Notes: generated from the sequence alone by a model not told the origin. A stretch of 64,000 nucleotides of DNA from Parolsenella sp958406235 (GCF_039062465.1 NZ_JBCLNF010000004.1:124001-188000), one strand, 5' to 3'; positions 26,258-35,057 are shown, counted from the first letter of the stretch. Made by a program: numbers and translations.

Positions 26258-26575
26258 TTAGTCGAGCTTGGCACCGCAGCTCTTGCAGAACTTGTTGTCC
26301 GCCGGGTTCTTGGCGCCGCAAGCACCGCAGAACTTGCCGTCGTCAGCATCGACGTCAGCATCCTCAGCGTCAGCGGGCTTCTCAACGACGACATCGGCAG
26401 CCTCGGTAGCCTTGTCCTTGCCGGCCTCAGCCTCGGCCTCGTCCATGCCCTCGCGGATGCTCTTGGCGGTCTTGCCAAGGGACTTGCCGAGCTTCGGGAG
26501 GTTCTTCGGGCCAAAGATCACCAGGACGACGGCCAGGATGACGATCAGCTCGGGCATACCAAGACCAAAAATCAT
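26258..26575 (-). CDS. TatA/TatB-like protein with C-terminal zinc ribbon
   Basis: A 105-residue protein. Residues 1-22 are the hydrophobic TatA anchor (MPELIVILAVVLVIFGPKNLP) with the conserved Phe-Gly-Pro hinge, followed by an amphipathic helix (LPKLGKSLGKTAKSIREGM) and an acidic linker. Residues 81-105 form a zinc-ribbon-like motif with Cys83, Cys86, Cys97 and Cys100. TatA normally builds the twin-arginine pore with TatC; no tatC is present here. The extra metal-binding tail is unusual. ATG 26575 follows GAGAGGA. The neighbouring greA is transcribed in the same direction. Confidence 0.85.
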   Translation of the reverse strand: MIFGLGMPELIVILAVVLVIFGPKNLPKLGKSLGKTAKSIREGMDEAEAEAGKDKATEAADVVVEKPADAEDADVDADDGKFCGACGAKNPADNKFCKSCGAKLD

Positions 26576-26781
26576 GTGTGGTTCCTCTCAACGACAGCCT
26601 TTGTGGCGTGGTCTGCAAGCAAGGCGGTTCCAGTGGAACCGTGCAACTGTGAAAGTATACTAGCCCCGACGCGATTCCGCAGCGACTACTTAGACAATGC
26701 GCGTTCGTGCCCGCAATTTCCACGTTGATTGGCGTGTACCCACTTTGGCAGCGCGCCAATCCCCAGATCCGTCGGAGACCC

Positions 26782-27624
26782 ATGCCCACCGCCCTCATCG
26801 TCTTCATCGCCCTCACGATTGCCGGCTTCCTCATCCACCTCCTCTGCATGCGTCTGCTTGCGTGGCGCGGCGTCACCGTGAGGCGCACGCGCTTTGGCGT
26901 GACGTTCATCTTCGACACGGAAGATGCGGACGGCACTCCCGTGCGCATGCTTAATGTCAATGGGGCCTTCCAGAGCGTCGCCTATGCCACGGATGAGCTT
27001 TGGAGCGAACTTCCCGTCTCCTACCAGCGCGAACAGGCTCGCATCATCTCCGAGTTGCCGCGCCTGCGCCGCGTGGCGGTCGTTGGCGGCGGTGGGTTCT
27101 CGATGCCCAAATGGCTCGTGGACCATCTCCCTCCTGTCCGCGTGAGCGTGGCGGAGATTGACCCCAAGATCGTCGAGATTGCACGCGAGAGCTTTGGCCT
27201 CGATCGCCTCGAGCGAGAGCATGGGGAGGATGGGCGCTTCGAACTCGCCGTCGAGGACGGCTGGAGCTGGCTGAAGTCGCAGGAGGAGGGTTTCGACCTC
27301 ATCATCAACGAGGCGTTCTCCGGCTCGAAGCCGCTTGGTCCGCTGACCGGGGAGGAGGGTGTCCGCGTCGTGCGCGACCACCTGAGCGAGGGCGGCACCT
27401 ACCTTGCGACGCTGAGACTTCCGCTCGAGGGGCGCAAGGCGCGTCCGCTGGAGGAGACCTGCGACGCCTTCGCCGCAGGCTTCGCGCACGTGTGGCTCAT
27501 CCCCGAGGCGGCAGAGGAGCCCACGAAGCCCGGCAACAACACGCTCGTCGCAAGCGACGTGGACCTTGTGGCCGCCGGCTGCGAGAGACTTGCCGGATTC
27601 GAGTGGCGCGGTGGCGCGAGGTAG
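26782..27624 (+). CDS. Spermidine-synthase-like SAM-dependent enzyme with membrane anchor
   Basis: A 280-residue protein with one N-terminal membrane helix (about 3-22, ALIVFIALTIAGFLIHLLCM) and a Rossmann methyltransferase-like domain: VAVVGGGGFSMPKWL (glycine-rich SAM/decarboxy-SAM loop), VAEIDPKIVEIARESF (acidic residue at the end of strand 2) and DLIINEAFSG. This is the spermidine synthase superfamily, also used by unrelated fused membrane proteins; without the rest of the polyamine pathway in view, an aminopropyltransferase function is not certain. ATG 26782 follows CGGAGA. Confidence 0.7.
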   Translation: MPTALIVFIALTIAGFLIHLLCMRLLAWRGVTVRRTRFGVTFIFDTEDADGTPVRMLNVNGAFQSVAYATDELWSELPVSYQREQARIISELPRLRRVAVVGGGGFSMPKWLVDHLPPVRVSVAEIDPKIVEIARESFGLDRLEREHGEDGRFELAVEDGWSWLKSQEEGFDLIINEAFSGSKPLGPLTGEEGVRVVRDHLSEGGTYLATLRLPLEGRKARPLEETCDAFAAGFAHVWLIPEAAEEPTKPGNNTLVASDVDLVAAGCERLAGFEWRGGAR

Positions 27625-27822
27625 GGAGCACGGCGAGCACACGCGTGTAGCGGGCCCCTCGCGACGGGTGCTCGCGACGAGGCGCTGACACAGGGGTGCA
27701 GCGGGGCACGGTAGGGCGAACGACAAGAGCGCGCGAGATAACAGACTCACCAGGCTCGCTCTCGTATCAGAGCAAGCACGGCGCTCTCACATTGAGGCGA
27801 ACGCAAAAAGGCAAACGCAAAC
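27625..27822. other. Intergenic stretch before tRNA-Pro terminator
   Basis: About 200 bases without a recognised gene, between the spermidine-synthase-like gene and the tRNA-Pro unit on the opposite strand. It includes a purine-rich AAAAAGGCAAACGCAAAC segment adjoining the tRNA terminator. Confidence 0.4.
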
Positions 27823-27851
27823 AAAAAAGCCAGGAGCCGAAGCCCCTGGCC
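27823..27851 (-). terminator. Terminator of the tRNA-Pro transcript
   Basis: Minus strand: CCAGGGGC, tetraloop TTCG, GCTCCTGG, followed by TTTTTT (27828-27823). Confidence 0.88.
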
Positions 27852-27862
27852 TGCAATTTCGT

Positions 27863-27939
27863 GGTCGGGTTGACTGGATTCGAACCAGCGACCCCCGCGT
27901 CCCGAACGCGGTGCTCTACCAAACTGAGCCACAACCCGA
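27863..27939 (-). tRNA. tRNA-Pro(CGG)
   Basis: Complete cloverleaf on the minus strand: acceptor CGGGTTG/CAACCCG, D arm GCTC...GAGC, anticodon stem CCGCG/CGCGG with loop TTCGGGA (anticodon CGG), and T loop TTCGAAT. The 3' CCA is encoded (27863-27865). Confidence 0.98.
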
Positions 27940-28025
27940 TGCGAGAGAGAAGTTTAGCACACTGTGCGCTTGATGCAACCGAGAAATTTCAACGGGATTA
28001 AATGAGCGATTTATGAGCCGAAAAG

Positions 28026-28892
28026 CTACTCCGCTCCACCGGCGACAGCAGCCCACGCTCGCCAACCATGATGCTCTCGCACGGCTTCGGCAATGCGCTC
28101 CGCCGCGTCCCCGCTCTCGCAGATCGCGAACGAACACGCACCAGAGCCCGTCACCATGGACGCCGCGACGCCCTCCTGCCCGGCAAGCCACTCACTCACT
28201 GCCCAGACATCGCCGCACAGGTGGCACGCCGCAGGAGCTAGGTTGTTGAAGAGGTTGGCCGCCATCGCGGCAACATCGCCGGCGGCGAGGGCCTCGCACA
28301 CCACCTCGTAGCTCGCAGGATCCTCGCCCGCACGATCGAACTCGTCATACGCCTCCTTGGTGGAGACGCCACCGACGGCGGGCATGACGAGGGCAACAGG
28401 CATCGAGAACTCCGGGAAGGTGCGCTCGAGCACATCTCCTGCACCCAGATACAGGCCCGGGCGTGGATCGAGGAAGAACGCGACGTCGGCGCCGACGCGC
28501 CTCGCCACGGCCACAACACGCTCGTCGCACACGGAAACGCCCCAGCGCTCACAAAGAGCACGCAGAACGGCACCCGCATCCGCGGACGAGCCTCCCAGGC
28601 CCGCCTTCTCCGGAATGCGCGCCGTGACCTCGACGCGGACCTCGGGTCGCTCTCCCAGGGCCTCGGCGAGAAGCGTCGCCGCACGCCAGACCGTCGTCCT
28701 CTCGGGAGCGACCTCAAGAGCGGGCGCATGAACAACCTCGAGCTCAGGAGCATCGCTTACGACAACGGTGTCACAAAGCGCCACCGGCACCATCACAGAA
28801 TCGACGCGATGATAACCGCGGTCGTCCTTCTCGTGATGGATGCCAAGATGGAGGTTGACCTTACAAGGGGTCTCGACGACCTGCCGCGACAT
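28026..28892 (-). CDS. ispE: 4-diphosphocytidyl-2-C-methyl-D-erythritol kinase
   Basis: A 288-residue GHMP kinase phosphorylating CDP-methylerythritol with ATP in the MEP isoprenoid pathway. Seen: N-terminal PCKVNLHLGI, the ATP-binding IPEKAGLGGSSADAGA (about 94-109), and the C-terminal TGSGACSFAI loop. Start ATG 28892. It lies nine bases after veg on the same strand, the same order as in Firmicutes. Other MEP genes are not in the window; its product ultimately feeds the prenyl synthase at 12623. Confidence 0.96.
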   Translation of the reverse strand: MSRQVVETPCKVNLHLGIHHEKDDRGYHRVDSVMVPVALCDTVVVSDAPELEVVHAPALEVAPERTTVWRAATLLAEALGERPEVRVEVTARIPEKAGLGGSSADAGAVLRALCERWGVSVCDERVVAVARRVGADVAFFLDPRPGLYLGAGDVLERTFPEFSMPVALVMPAVGGVSTKEAYDEFDRAGEDPASYEVVCEALAAGDVAAMAANLFNNLAPAACHLCGDVWAVSEWLAGQEGVAASMVTGSGACSFAICESGDAAERIAEAVREHHGWRAWAAVAGGAE

Positions 28893-28901
28893 AAGCGGAC
28901 G

Positions 28902-29201
28902 CTACTCCTCGAGATCGGCAACGACGTAGTCGAAGAGGCGCTCGCCAGACTCGCTGTCAAACAGCTCGACAGTACCGGTGAGCACGTCAACGTACTGGTA
29001 GGACTGGCGGGCCTTGCGACCGCGGCGCTCCTCGACCTCGAGGACGAACAGCGACGGGTGCGCCTGGACGAGGGTGCCGGTGCGCTCGACGATGCGGGAG
29101 CGACCCATGTTGGCCTTGACCTTCAGGCGCTCGCCCTTGAGGCCCTCGAGCTTCTCGCGGATTTCATCAACCCTGTTGACAGAAGGGACTTCGTTCTCCA
29201 T
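28902..29201 (-). CDS. Veg family protein
   Basis: A 99-residue protein matching Veg of Bacillus: LKGERLKVKANMGRSRIVERTG...PSLFVLEVEE...SYQYVDVLTGTVEL. Veg stimulates biofilm gene expression in Bacillus by an unclear route; actinobacterial roles are not known. Start at ATG 29201 after GAGAGCG; the longer version to 29285 adds a non-conserved tail. It sits immediately before ispE in the conserved veg-ispE order. Upstream, AACTCC/GGAGTT (about 29231-29253) is a short inverted repeat that could be an operator. Confidence 0.85.
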   Translation of the reverse strand: MENEVPSVNRVDEIREKLEGLKGERLKVKANMGRSRIVERTGTLVQAHPSLFVLEVEERRGRKARQSYQYVDVLTGTVELFDSESGERLFDYVVADLEE

Positions 29202-29348
29202 GCTACGCTCTCTATCCTGACCGCCTGAAATAACTCCATGTTTGGAAGGAGTTAACAAAGGTAGACTGCGGCCACTCTGATTCATGTGAATTGTTATCGT
29301 ACTGTCTGCTTATCAACGCCTCAACATCCCGGGCGAAAGGAACGCAGA

Positions 29349-30437
29349 ATGAACATGGAGCGTGCAGGTCGCGTACTCGACAACCTCGAAGACATGGGCA
29401 TGAGCCAGGTGCTCGTCACCGACCCGATGTCCATCTGGTACCTCACTGGCTACTGGAACCTCCCCTACGAGCGCTTCTATGCCCTCTACCTCGCCCGCAC
29501 GGACGGGGGCGTCAAGACGGTCATGTTCTGTAACCGCCTCTTCCCGGATGCCACCGCAACCGGCTGCGAGATCAAGGTCTTCGATGACACCGAGGACCCG
29601 ATTCCGCTCGTCGTCGAAACCTGCGACGGGAGCTCGCCGCTCGGTGTCGACAAGGTGCTCGCCGCCCGCTGGCTGCTCCCCCTCATGGATGCCCACGCCG
29701 CGAGCGAGTTCCGCCTGGGCTCGCCCGCCGTCGACCTCGCGCGCTCCATCAAGGATGCCAGCGAGCTTGACCTCATGCGCGCCGCCTCCGCCACGAACGA
29801 CAAGGCGATGGAGTGGCTGCGCTCCCAGCTGCGCGAGGGCGTGACCGAGCACGAAATCGCGAGCGGCCTTCTCGCCGAGTACCGTCGCCTTGGCGCCCAG
29901 GAGCACAGTTTCACGCCGATCGTGAGCTTTGGCGCCAACGCCGCAGACCCGCACCACGAGCCGGACGAGACGCAGCTCCACCGTGGCGACCTCGTGCTGT
30001 TCGACGTGGGCTGCAAGCGCGACTCGTACTGCTCCGACATGACGCGCACGTTCTTCTTTGGCGCCGAGCCCAGCGAACGCGACCGCGAGATCTACGAGAC
30101 GGTGCGTCGCGCCAACGAGGCCGCCGAGGCCATCGTGCGCCCCGGCGTGACGTTCGCCGAGATTGATCTCACCGCCCGCCGCATCATCGAGGAGGCTGGC
30201 TACGGCGAGTACTTCACGCACCGCCTGGGTCACCAGATCGGCCTAGAAGACCACGAGCCCGGGGACGTCTCCTCGGCTCACGACGAGCCCGTGCGCGCCG
30301 GTCAGTGCTTCTCCATCGAGCCAGGCATCTATCTGCCGGGCGAGATGGGTGTGCGCATCGAAGACCTGCTCATCGTCACGGAGGATGGCTGCGAGGTCAT
30401 GAACAGCTATCCCAAGGAGCTCACCGTCATCGAGTAG
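29349..30437 (+). CDS. Xaa-Pro peptidase family protein (M24B)
   Basis: A 362-residue pita-bread-fold metallopeptidase cleaving Xaa-Pro or related peptides in the cytoplasm. An N-terminal creatinase-like domain (about 1-125: MSQVLVTDPMSIWYLTGY) precedes the catalytic domain with the metal ligands Asp in LVLFDVGCKRD, Asp in SDMTRTF, His in HRLGHQIGLEDHE, Glu in FSIEPGIYL and Glu in GVRIEDL. ATG 29349 is preceded by AAAGGA; an upstream in-frame start at 29286 is less plausible. A strong terminator follows. Its physiological peptide is unknown. Confidence 0.92.
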   Translation: MNMERAGRVLDNLEDMGMSQVLVTDPMSIWYLTGYWNLPYERFYALYLARTDGGVKTVMFCNRLFPDATATGCEIKVFDDTEDPIPLVVETCDGSSPLGVDKVLAARWLLPLMDAHAASEFRLGSPAVDLARSIKDASELDLMRAASATNDKAMEWLRSQLREGVTEHEIASGLLAEYRRLGAQEHSFTPIVSFGANAADPHHEPDETQLHRGDLVLFDVGCKRDSYCSDMTRTFFFGAEPSERDREIYETVRRANEAAEAIVRPGVTFAEIDLTARRIIEEAGYGEYFTHRLGHQIGLEDHEPGDVSSAHDEPVRAGQCFSIEPGIYLPGEMGVRIEDLLIVTEDGCEVMNSYPKELTVIE

Positions 30438-30458
30438 CGAGCCAAAGGGAAGGCCGAG

Positions 30459-30498
30459 CGGGCCGGGGCGCGAACGATTTCGCCCCGGCCCGTTCATT
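30459..30498 (+). terminator. Rho-independent terminator after the M24 peptidase
   Basis: CGGGCCGGGGCG (30459-30470) pairs perfectly with CGCCCCGGCCCG (30481-30492), then TTCATTT. Confidence 0.85.
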
Positions 30499-30544
30499 TG
30501 TGCTTCGCAAGGGAGCTAACGGCAGGACCGGTGCGCGACGCCGG

Positions 30545-31318
30545 CTAGCCCTCCAACACATACTTGTGGATTGCCCAGACCGCGCCATCCTCGTCCACGG
30601 ACGGCGCGATTACGTCCGCCGCAGCCTTCACGTCATCGCTTGCCTGGCCCATGGCCACGCCGATGCCCGCATGGCGCAGCATGTGGACGTCATTGCCGCC
30701 ATCGCCGATGGCCATGCACTCGGCCGGCGTGATGCCCAGGCGCGCGCAGAAGGCGTCGATCGCGTCGCCCTTGCCGCAGCCCGCGCTGACGATGTCGAGG
30801 AAGTTGGGGGACCAGCGCACGTTTTCGAGCCCGTCTATGCCGCCGAGGAGCTCCTCGTCCGCTTCGGGCGCGACGTCGGTCACGATCTGTAGAACGTTCG
30901 CGCAGTCAACATCGTCCCACGAGCGGACCTCGTGCCCAGGCTTGTAGCGAAGGGAGCGGGCGAGCTCATCCGGGTCGCCGCAAAAGTACAGGGCGTCCGG
31001 CTCCGTGAATGACGTGGAGAGGCCACGCTCGCGAAGACGCTCCACCAGGGCGGCCACGCACTTCTCGGGCATGGGCTTGCTCGAAATGACCTCGCCTGAG
31101 GCCATGAAGCAGTACTCGCCATTGGCGGTGGCATAGCCGTCGAAGTCGAAGCTCGCGTCCATGCCGATGCTGTCCTTATAGCGGCCGGTCACGATAAACG
31201 AGGCCACGCCGCGGCGATGGGCCTCCTCGAGAGCAGCTTTCGTACTAGGGCGCATATCGGGCGCGTCGAACGGGACGAGCGTGCCATCAATGTCCAGAAA
31301 CAGCGCCTTGATTGCCAT
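30545..31318 (-). CDS. HAD-superfamily Cof-type phosphatase
   Basis: A 257-residue class IIB HAD hydrolase. Motif I is FLDIDGTLVPF (Asp9 and Asp11), motif II has FIVTGRYK, and motif IV is AIGDGGNDVHML; a C2-type cap lies between. Such enzymes dephosphorylate sugar phosphates or flavin/pyridoxal compounds. ATG 31318 follows ACGGAG. It lies downstream of nagB on the same strand, but a terminator and a palindromic repeat separate them, so it may have its own promoter. Specific substrate unknown. Confidence 0.88.
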   Translation of the reverse strand: MAIKALFLDIDGTLVPFDAPDMRPSTKAALEEAHRRGVASFIVTGRYKDSIGMDASFDFDGYATANGEYCFMASGEVISSKPMPEKCVAALVERLRERGLSTSFTEPDALYFCGDPDELARSLRYKPGHEVRSWDDVDCANVLQIVTDVAPEADEELLGGIDGLENVRWSPNFLDIVSAGCGKGDAIDAFCARLGITPAECMAIGDGGNDVHMLRHAGIGVAMGQASDDVKAAADVIAPSVDEDGAVWAIHKYVLEG

Positions 31319-31365
31319 ATGGTGCTCCGTCTCTCGTACGTATCCCCCCTGGTGGGCCGCCGAAA

Positions 31366-31394
31366 GTTGACAAAGGGACTGTCCCTTTGTCAAC
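31366..31394. repeat. Palindromic repeat type 1, single copy (locus A)
   Basis: A perfect palindrome: GTTGACAAAGGGAC (31366-31379), central T, then its complement GTCCCTTTGTCAAC (31381-31394). Located between the HAD gene and nagB. One of ten members described at the other loci. Confidence 0.95.
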
Positions 31395-31428
31395 CCCGCC
31401 TGCCCGCCTGCGCCCATCCCGCGCAACG

Positions 31429-31458
31429 AAAAAGGCCCGAGGCGCACTGCCCCGGGCC
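31429..31458 (-). terminator. Terminator of nagB
   Basis: Minus strand: GGCCCGGGG ... CCTCGGGCC (one mismatch) followed by TTTTT (31433-31429); 36 bases after the nagB stop. Confidence 0.85.
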
Positions 31459-31493
31459 CGGACTTGGCTCTTATCGGCTTGCTTTGACCGATT

Positions 31494-32231
31494 CTAGTAC
31501 AGACCCTCGCACATCGAGAGCGCGGCGTCATCGGCAACGACAACGCAGTTGGGGTGAAGCTGCAGGATGGATGCCGGGCAGCTGGGCGCGATCGGACCGA
31601 AGCACATGTCGTGAACAGCCTGGGCCTTCTTCTCACCGTTAGCGACAACGAGAATCATGCGGGAGTACATGATGGTCTGCGTACCCATGGTGTAAGCCTG
31701 GCGCGGGACGTCCTCCTCCTTCTCGAAGAGGCGGCTGTTGGCCTGGATGGTGCTCTCCGTCAGGTCGACGCAGTGGGTGCCGGCGCTGAAGTGGTCATCG
31801 GGCTCGTTGAAGCCGATGTGACCGTTGTTGCCAATGCCCAGGAGCTGGAGGTCGGTATAGCCGGCCTCGGCGACGATCTTGTCGTACTCGGCGCAGGCAG
31901 CGGCGGCATCCGGGTTGGAGCCATCCGGCACGTGCGTGTTGGCGAGGTCGATGTTGACGTGATCGAACAGGTTGTCACGCATGAAGAAGTGATAGCTCTG
32001 CGGGTCATCATGGTCGAGGCCGCGGTACTCGTCCAGGTTGTAAGTGCTGACCTCGGAGAAATCGCAGTCGCCGTTTTTGCAAGCCTCAACGAGGTTCTGG
32101 TAGGTGCCGATGGGCGTGGTGCCGGTGGCGAGGCCGAGCACGCAGTTCGGCTTCAGGATGACCTGAGCGGCGATGATGTTCGCCGCTTTGCGGCTCATGT
32201 CCTCGTAATCCTTGGCGTGAATGATCTTCAT
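31494..32231 (-). CDS. nagB: Glucosamine-6-phosphate deaminase
   Basis: A 245-residue enzyme converting glucosamine-6-phosphate to fructose-6-phosphate and ammonia, letting amino sugars from mucin or cell wall enter glycolysis. Visible: GLATGTTP phosphate-binding loop (about 33-40), NLDEY, and the active-site GIGNNGHIGFNEP (His and Asp/Glu acid-base pair). Standard length. ATG 32231 follows GAAGGGA. No nagA or transporter is adjacent, so this is a stand-alone gene. Confidence 0.97.
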   Translation of the reverse strand: MKIIHAKDYEDMSRKAANIIAAQVILKPNCVLGLATGTTPIGTYQNLVEACKNGDCDFSEVSTYNLDEYRGLDHDDPQSYHFFMRDNLFDHVNIDLANTHVPDGSNPDAAAACAEYDKIVAEAGYTDLQLLGIGNNGHIGFNEPDDHFSAGTHCVDLTESTIQANSRLFEKEEDVPRQAYTMGTQTIMYSRMILVVANGEKKAQAVHDMCFGPIAPSCPASILQLHPNCVVVADDAALSMCEGLY

Positions 32232-32563
32232 GGCGCGTCCCTTCTCTAACGGGATGGGGTGCTATCCTTTGCGCCCCACCTGCGGCCCGCGTCGGCCGCA
32301 ACCAACGTGAGACGCGGCCACCAGGGCGAGGTCGCGCAGCTATGAGGATTTCGCGCCACGTCGAGGCCCCTGCCCGTCCATGGCGGATTGGGGCGTTGCC
32401 CCAAGCGTTTCCATGATGAACCGACGTGTCCCAAGCCTCAAGCAATAATTCGGGGAATGGCAGGAGTTGCCGCTAAAGCCCACAAGAGTTGACAAAGGGA
32501 CTGTCCCTTTGTCAACTCTTGCAACGCTACCTGAAAAAGGGACTGTCCCTTTTGCAGGTTTTT
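32232..32563. other. Intergenic stretch nagB / rdgB
   Basis: About 332 bases with no supported gene. Contains the nagB promoter region, a short hairpin TTGGGGC/GCCCCAA (32388-32404, loop GTT), and the palindrome pair at 32484-32558. Confidence 0.5.
32484..32558. repeat. Palindrome pair, type 1 then type 2 (locus B-C)
   Basis: Type 1: an 18-bp perfect palindrome half at 32484-32501 (AAGAGTTGACAAAGGGAC), central T, complement 32503-32520. Type 2: CCTGAAAAAGGGAC (32530-32543), central T, GTCCCTTTTGCAGG (32545-32558), one mismatch. Nine bases separate them, and the second ends five bases from the rdgB stop codon on the minus strand. Confidence 0.95.
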
Positions 32564-33190
32564 CTAGGCGAGCTGGCGGGCGAGATCGGCGAGGGCGTGG
32601 GCGCGGTGGGAGATGGCGTTCTTCTCCGCGGGCTCGAGCTCGGCCATGGTGCGGCCCGGGGTGTCGGCGGGCCAGAAGAGCGGGTCGTAGCCAAAGCCGT
32701 TGGTACCGCGCGGCTCGCGGCCAATCATGCCCTCGCAGTCGCCCTCACCGCAGATGACGGTGCCATCGGCCTGGATCAGCACCACGCTCGAATGGAAGCG
32801 CGCGGTGCGCTCCTCCTCCGGCACGTTCTCCATCTCGCGCATGAGCTTCTCGTTGTTGCGCTGGTCGTCGCCATGGACGCCAGCCCAGCGCGCGCTCATG
32901 ATGCCCGGCTCGCCGGACAACGCATCGACGACGAGGCCGGAGTCGTCGGCCACGGCGGCAAAGCCCGTCTGCTCGAGCGCGGCCTCAGCCTTGATGATGG
33001 CGTTCTGCGTGAAGGTGTCCCCGTTCTCCACCGGGTCGGGGAAGTCGCCGAGCTCGCCGAGCGCGTAGAAGGAGACGCCGGGCATGAGCGGGGCGAGGAT
33101 GGCCTCGATCTCGGTCACCTTGTGGGGGTTACCCGTGGCAACGACGACGGTCTTTGCGGAATCAAGCGTGGCGATGTCTACCTTGGCCAT
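32564..33190 (-). CDS. rdgB: RdgB/HAM1 non-canonical purine NTP pyrophosphatase
   Basis: A 208-residue house-cleaning enzyme hydrolysing XTP, dITP and ITP to monophosphates to keep them out of nucleic acids. Seen: VVVATGNPHKVTEIEAIL near the N-terminus, FTQNAIIKAEAAL, ADDSGLVVDALSGEPGIMSARWAG and the NGFGYDPLF loop with ISHRAHAL at the C-terminus. ATG 33190 follows AAGGAG. It is the last gene of the minus-strand murI-rph-rdgB cluster. Confidence 0.96.
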   Translation of the reverse strand: MAKVDIATLDSAKTVVVATGNPHKVTEIEAILAPLMPGVSFYALGELGDFPDPVENGDTFTQNAIIKAEAALEQTGFAAVADDSGLVVDALSGEPGIMSARWAGVHGDDQRNNEKLMREMENVPEEERTARFHSSVVLIQADGTVICGEGDCEGMIGREPRGTNGFGYDPLFWPADTPGRTMAELEPAEKNAISHRAHALADLARQLA

Positions 33191-33293
33191 GGTTACTCCT
33201 TGTCTGAGATGCAGCAGGTGGGTGGGACGGCACGCGAGCGAACGGTTGTCGGCGCGCAAGCGAGCGGTTCCCAGCGCGCGGGACGCGCGAGGG

Positions 33294-34028
33294 TTACGCC
33301 GTGAAGCCCGTGACCTCGTTCTGGAGGTCGCACAGGCGCCTAATACCGGCCTCTCCCATGTCGAGCAGCTCGTTGAGCTGGGCGCGAGAAAGGGTCGAGC
33401 GCTCGCCGGTTCCTTGGATCTCGACGATGCCGCCGTCCGCGGTCCCCACGAGGTTGAGGTCGACATCGGCATGCGAGTCTTCGGGGTAATCGAGGTCGAG
33501 CATCGGCGTGCCGGCGACGACGCCCATGCTGATGGCGGCGACCTGGCCCGTGAGCGGCAGCCTCTTGATCTTGCCTTGCTCGACGAAGTTCATCAGCGCA
33601 TCGTGCAGTGCCACCCAACCGCCAGTAATGCTCGCGGTACGCGTGCCACCGTCCGCCTGAAGAACGTCGCAGTCGACGGTGATGGTGAACTCGCCCAGGT
33701 GGTCGAGGTCGCACACGGCGCGAAGGCTACGACCGATAAGGCGCTCGATCTCCATCGAACGGCCCTTGCGGCCCTTGTACTCGCGCTTCGTGCGAGAGCT
33801 CGTGGAGGCGGGCAGCATCGCGTACTCCGCGGTGAGCCAGCCCTTACGGCTGGCCTTGCGCCACGCCGGCAACGCCTCCTCGATCGTGGCGGTGCACATG
33901 ACGCGCGTGTCGCCAAACTCCGCGAGGCACGAGCCGTGGGCGTTCTTCATGACGTCACGCGTGAGCGTGATGGGGCGCAGCTGGTCGAGGGCGCGGCCCT
34001 CGGGCCTGCGCTGCGTGAAATCCTGCAT
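33294..34028 (-). CDS. rph: Ribonuclease PH
   Basis: A 244-residue phosphorolytic 3'-5' exoribonuclease that trims tRNA 3' ends. The N-terminal RRPEGRALDQLRPI, the phosphate-binding region with SSRTKREYKGRKGRSMEIERLIGRSLR, TVDCDVLQADGGTRTASITGG and the DLDYPEDSHADVDLN segment are diagnostic. Start chosen at ATG 34028 (MQDFTQRRPEGR) because AAGGAGACTC lies just upstream. It starts 13 bases after murI and is followed by rdgB 103 bases downstream; the trio is probably one transcription unit. Confidence 0.97.
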   Translation of the reverse strand: MQDFTQRRPEGRALDQLRPITLTRDVMKNAHGSCLAEFGDTRVMCTATIEEALPAWRKASRKGWLTAEYAMLPASTSSRTKREYKGRKGRSMEIERLIGRSLRAVCDLDHLGEFTITVDCDVLQADGGTRTASITGGWVALHDALMNFVEQGKIKRLPLTGQVAAISMGVVAGTPMLDLDYPEDSHADVDLNLVGTADGGIVEIQGTGERSTLSRAQLNELLDMGEAGIRRLCDLQNEVTGFTA

Positions 34029-34041
34029 GAGAGTCTCCTTG

Positions 34042-35001
34042 CTAGTCAACGAGCGACTCGAGCGTGTCTAGCTCGATGTGCTCGATCGAATCGAGCGAAT
34101 GCCCAAAGATGAACTTACCCGCGACGGCAAACGACGTGATGTCATCCGAGGTGGTGGCAAAGCGATACTTGGGCTCGCCGCCAGCGCCGAGGTTGGGCGA
34201 GGCAGGATCTGCAAGCTCGCCACGACGGCCGAGAATCTCCGCCACCTCGCGAGCCGTTTCCTCCGCCGAGCTCACGGTGCGGACATCCGGGCCCAGGGCA
34301 CTCGAGATCTCGTGAGCGAGCAGCGGGAAGTGCGTGCAGCCAAGAACGACCGTATCGATACCGCGGCCCAGAAGCGGGGCGACGTTTCTGCGCGCCAGCT
34401 CGCGAACCTCCGGCGTGTCGAAGACGCCAACGCTATCCATCCAGTCCTCGTGCAGATAGGTGCCCGTGGCAAGCTCGCGCTCGACGAAATCGACGAACGA
34501 ACCGGCGGCGCTCTGCGTGACGCGCACGCCGGCATCGAGATTGTGGATGGCGCGCTCGTAGGCACCCGAGTCGACCGTGCCCTGCGTGGCAAGCACGCCA
34601 ACGCGACGCGAACGGGTGGCCTGAATCGCGGCGCGAGCGCCCGGCTCAATCACGCCGATGACCGGAACCTTGAGCGCGCGCTGGATGACATCGAGGCCGG
34701 CGGCCGTGGCGGTGTTGCACGCGATGACGACGAGCTTGACGTCATGGCGCTCGAGCCAGCGGCCAACCTGGCGCACGAATAGGCGAACCTCCGCCTGGGG
34801 ACGCGGGCCATAGGGGCATCGTTTGGTATCGCCAACGTAGTAAATCGACTCGGCCGGGAGAAGCGACGCGATGCAGCGGGCAACGGTGAGGCCGCCAATA
34901 CCAGAGTCAAAGATGCCAATGGGCTTGTTGTTCTCAGATGCGATGGCCGCGCGAGGCGACGTCACGGCTGCGGGATCGAACCCGTCATCGAGAACGCTCA
35001 T
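34042..35001 (-). CDS. murI: Glutamate racemase
   Basis: A 319-residue cofactor-independent racemase making D-glutamate for peptidoglycan. The N-terminal PIGIFDSGIGGLTVAR and the two catalytic cysteines in VVIACNTATAA (about residue 95) and VVLGCTHFPLL (about 222) are clear. A 25-residue leader before PIGIFDSG is somewhat longer than usual. It heads the murI-rph-rdgB cluster. Confidence 0.96.
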   Translation of the reverse strand: MSVLDDGFDPAAVTSPRAAIASENNKPIGIFDSGIGGLTVARCIASLLPAESIYYVGDTKRCPYGPRPQAEVRLFVRQVGRWLERHDVKLVVIACNTATAAGLDVIQRALKVPVIGVIEPGARAAIQATRSRRVGVLATQGTVDSGAYERAIHNLDAGVRVTQSAAGSFVDFVERELATGTYLHEDWMDSVGVFDTPEVRELARRNVAPLLGRGIDTVVLGCTHFPLLAHEISSALGPDVRTVSSAEETAREVAEILGRRGELADPASPNLGAGGEPKYRFATTSDDITSFAVAGKFIFGHSLDSIEHIELDTLESLVD

Positions 35002-35057
35002 GGACTCGCTCCCCTCTCACCGGGACCGACGGGATCCGGAGCCGGTGGCGGCATATG

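Noticed and set aside
29202..29285. Strong sigma-A promoter of veg like that of Bacillus
   Set aside because: The -35 and -10 candidates (TTGTTA and TTATTT) are too poorly spaced to claim.
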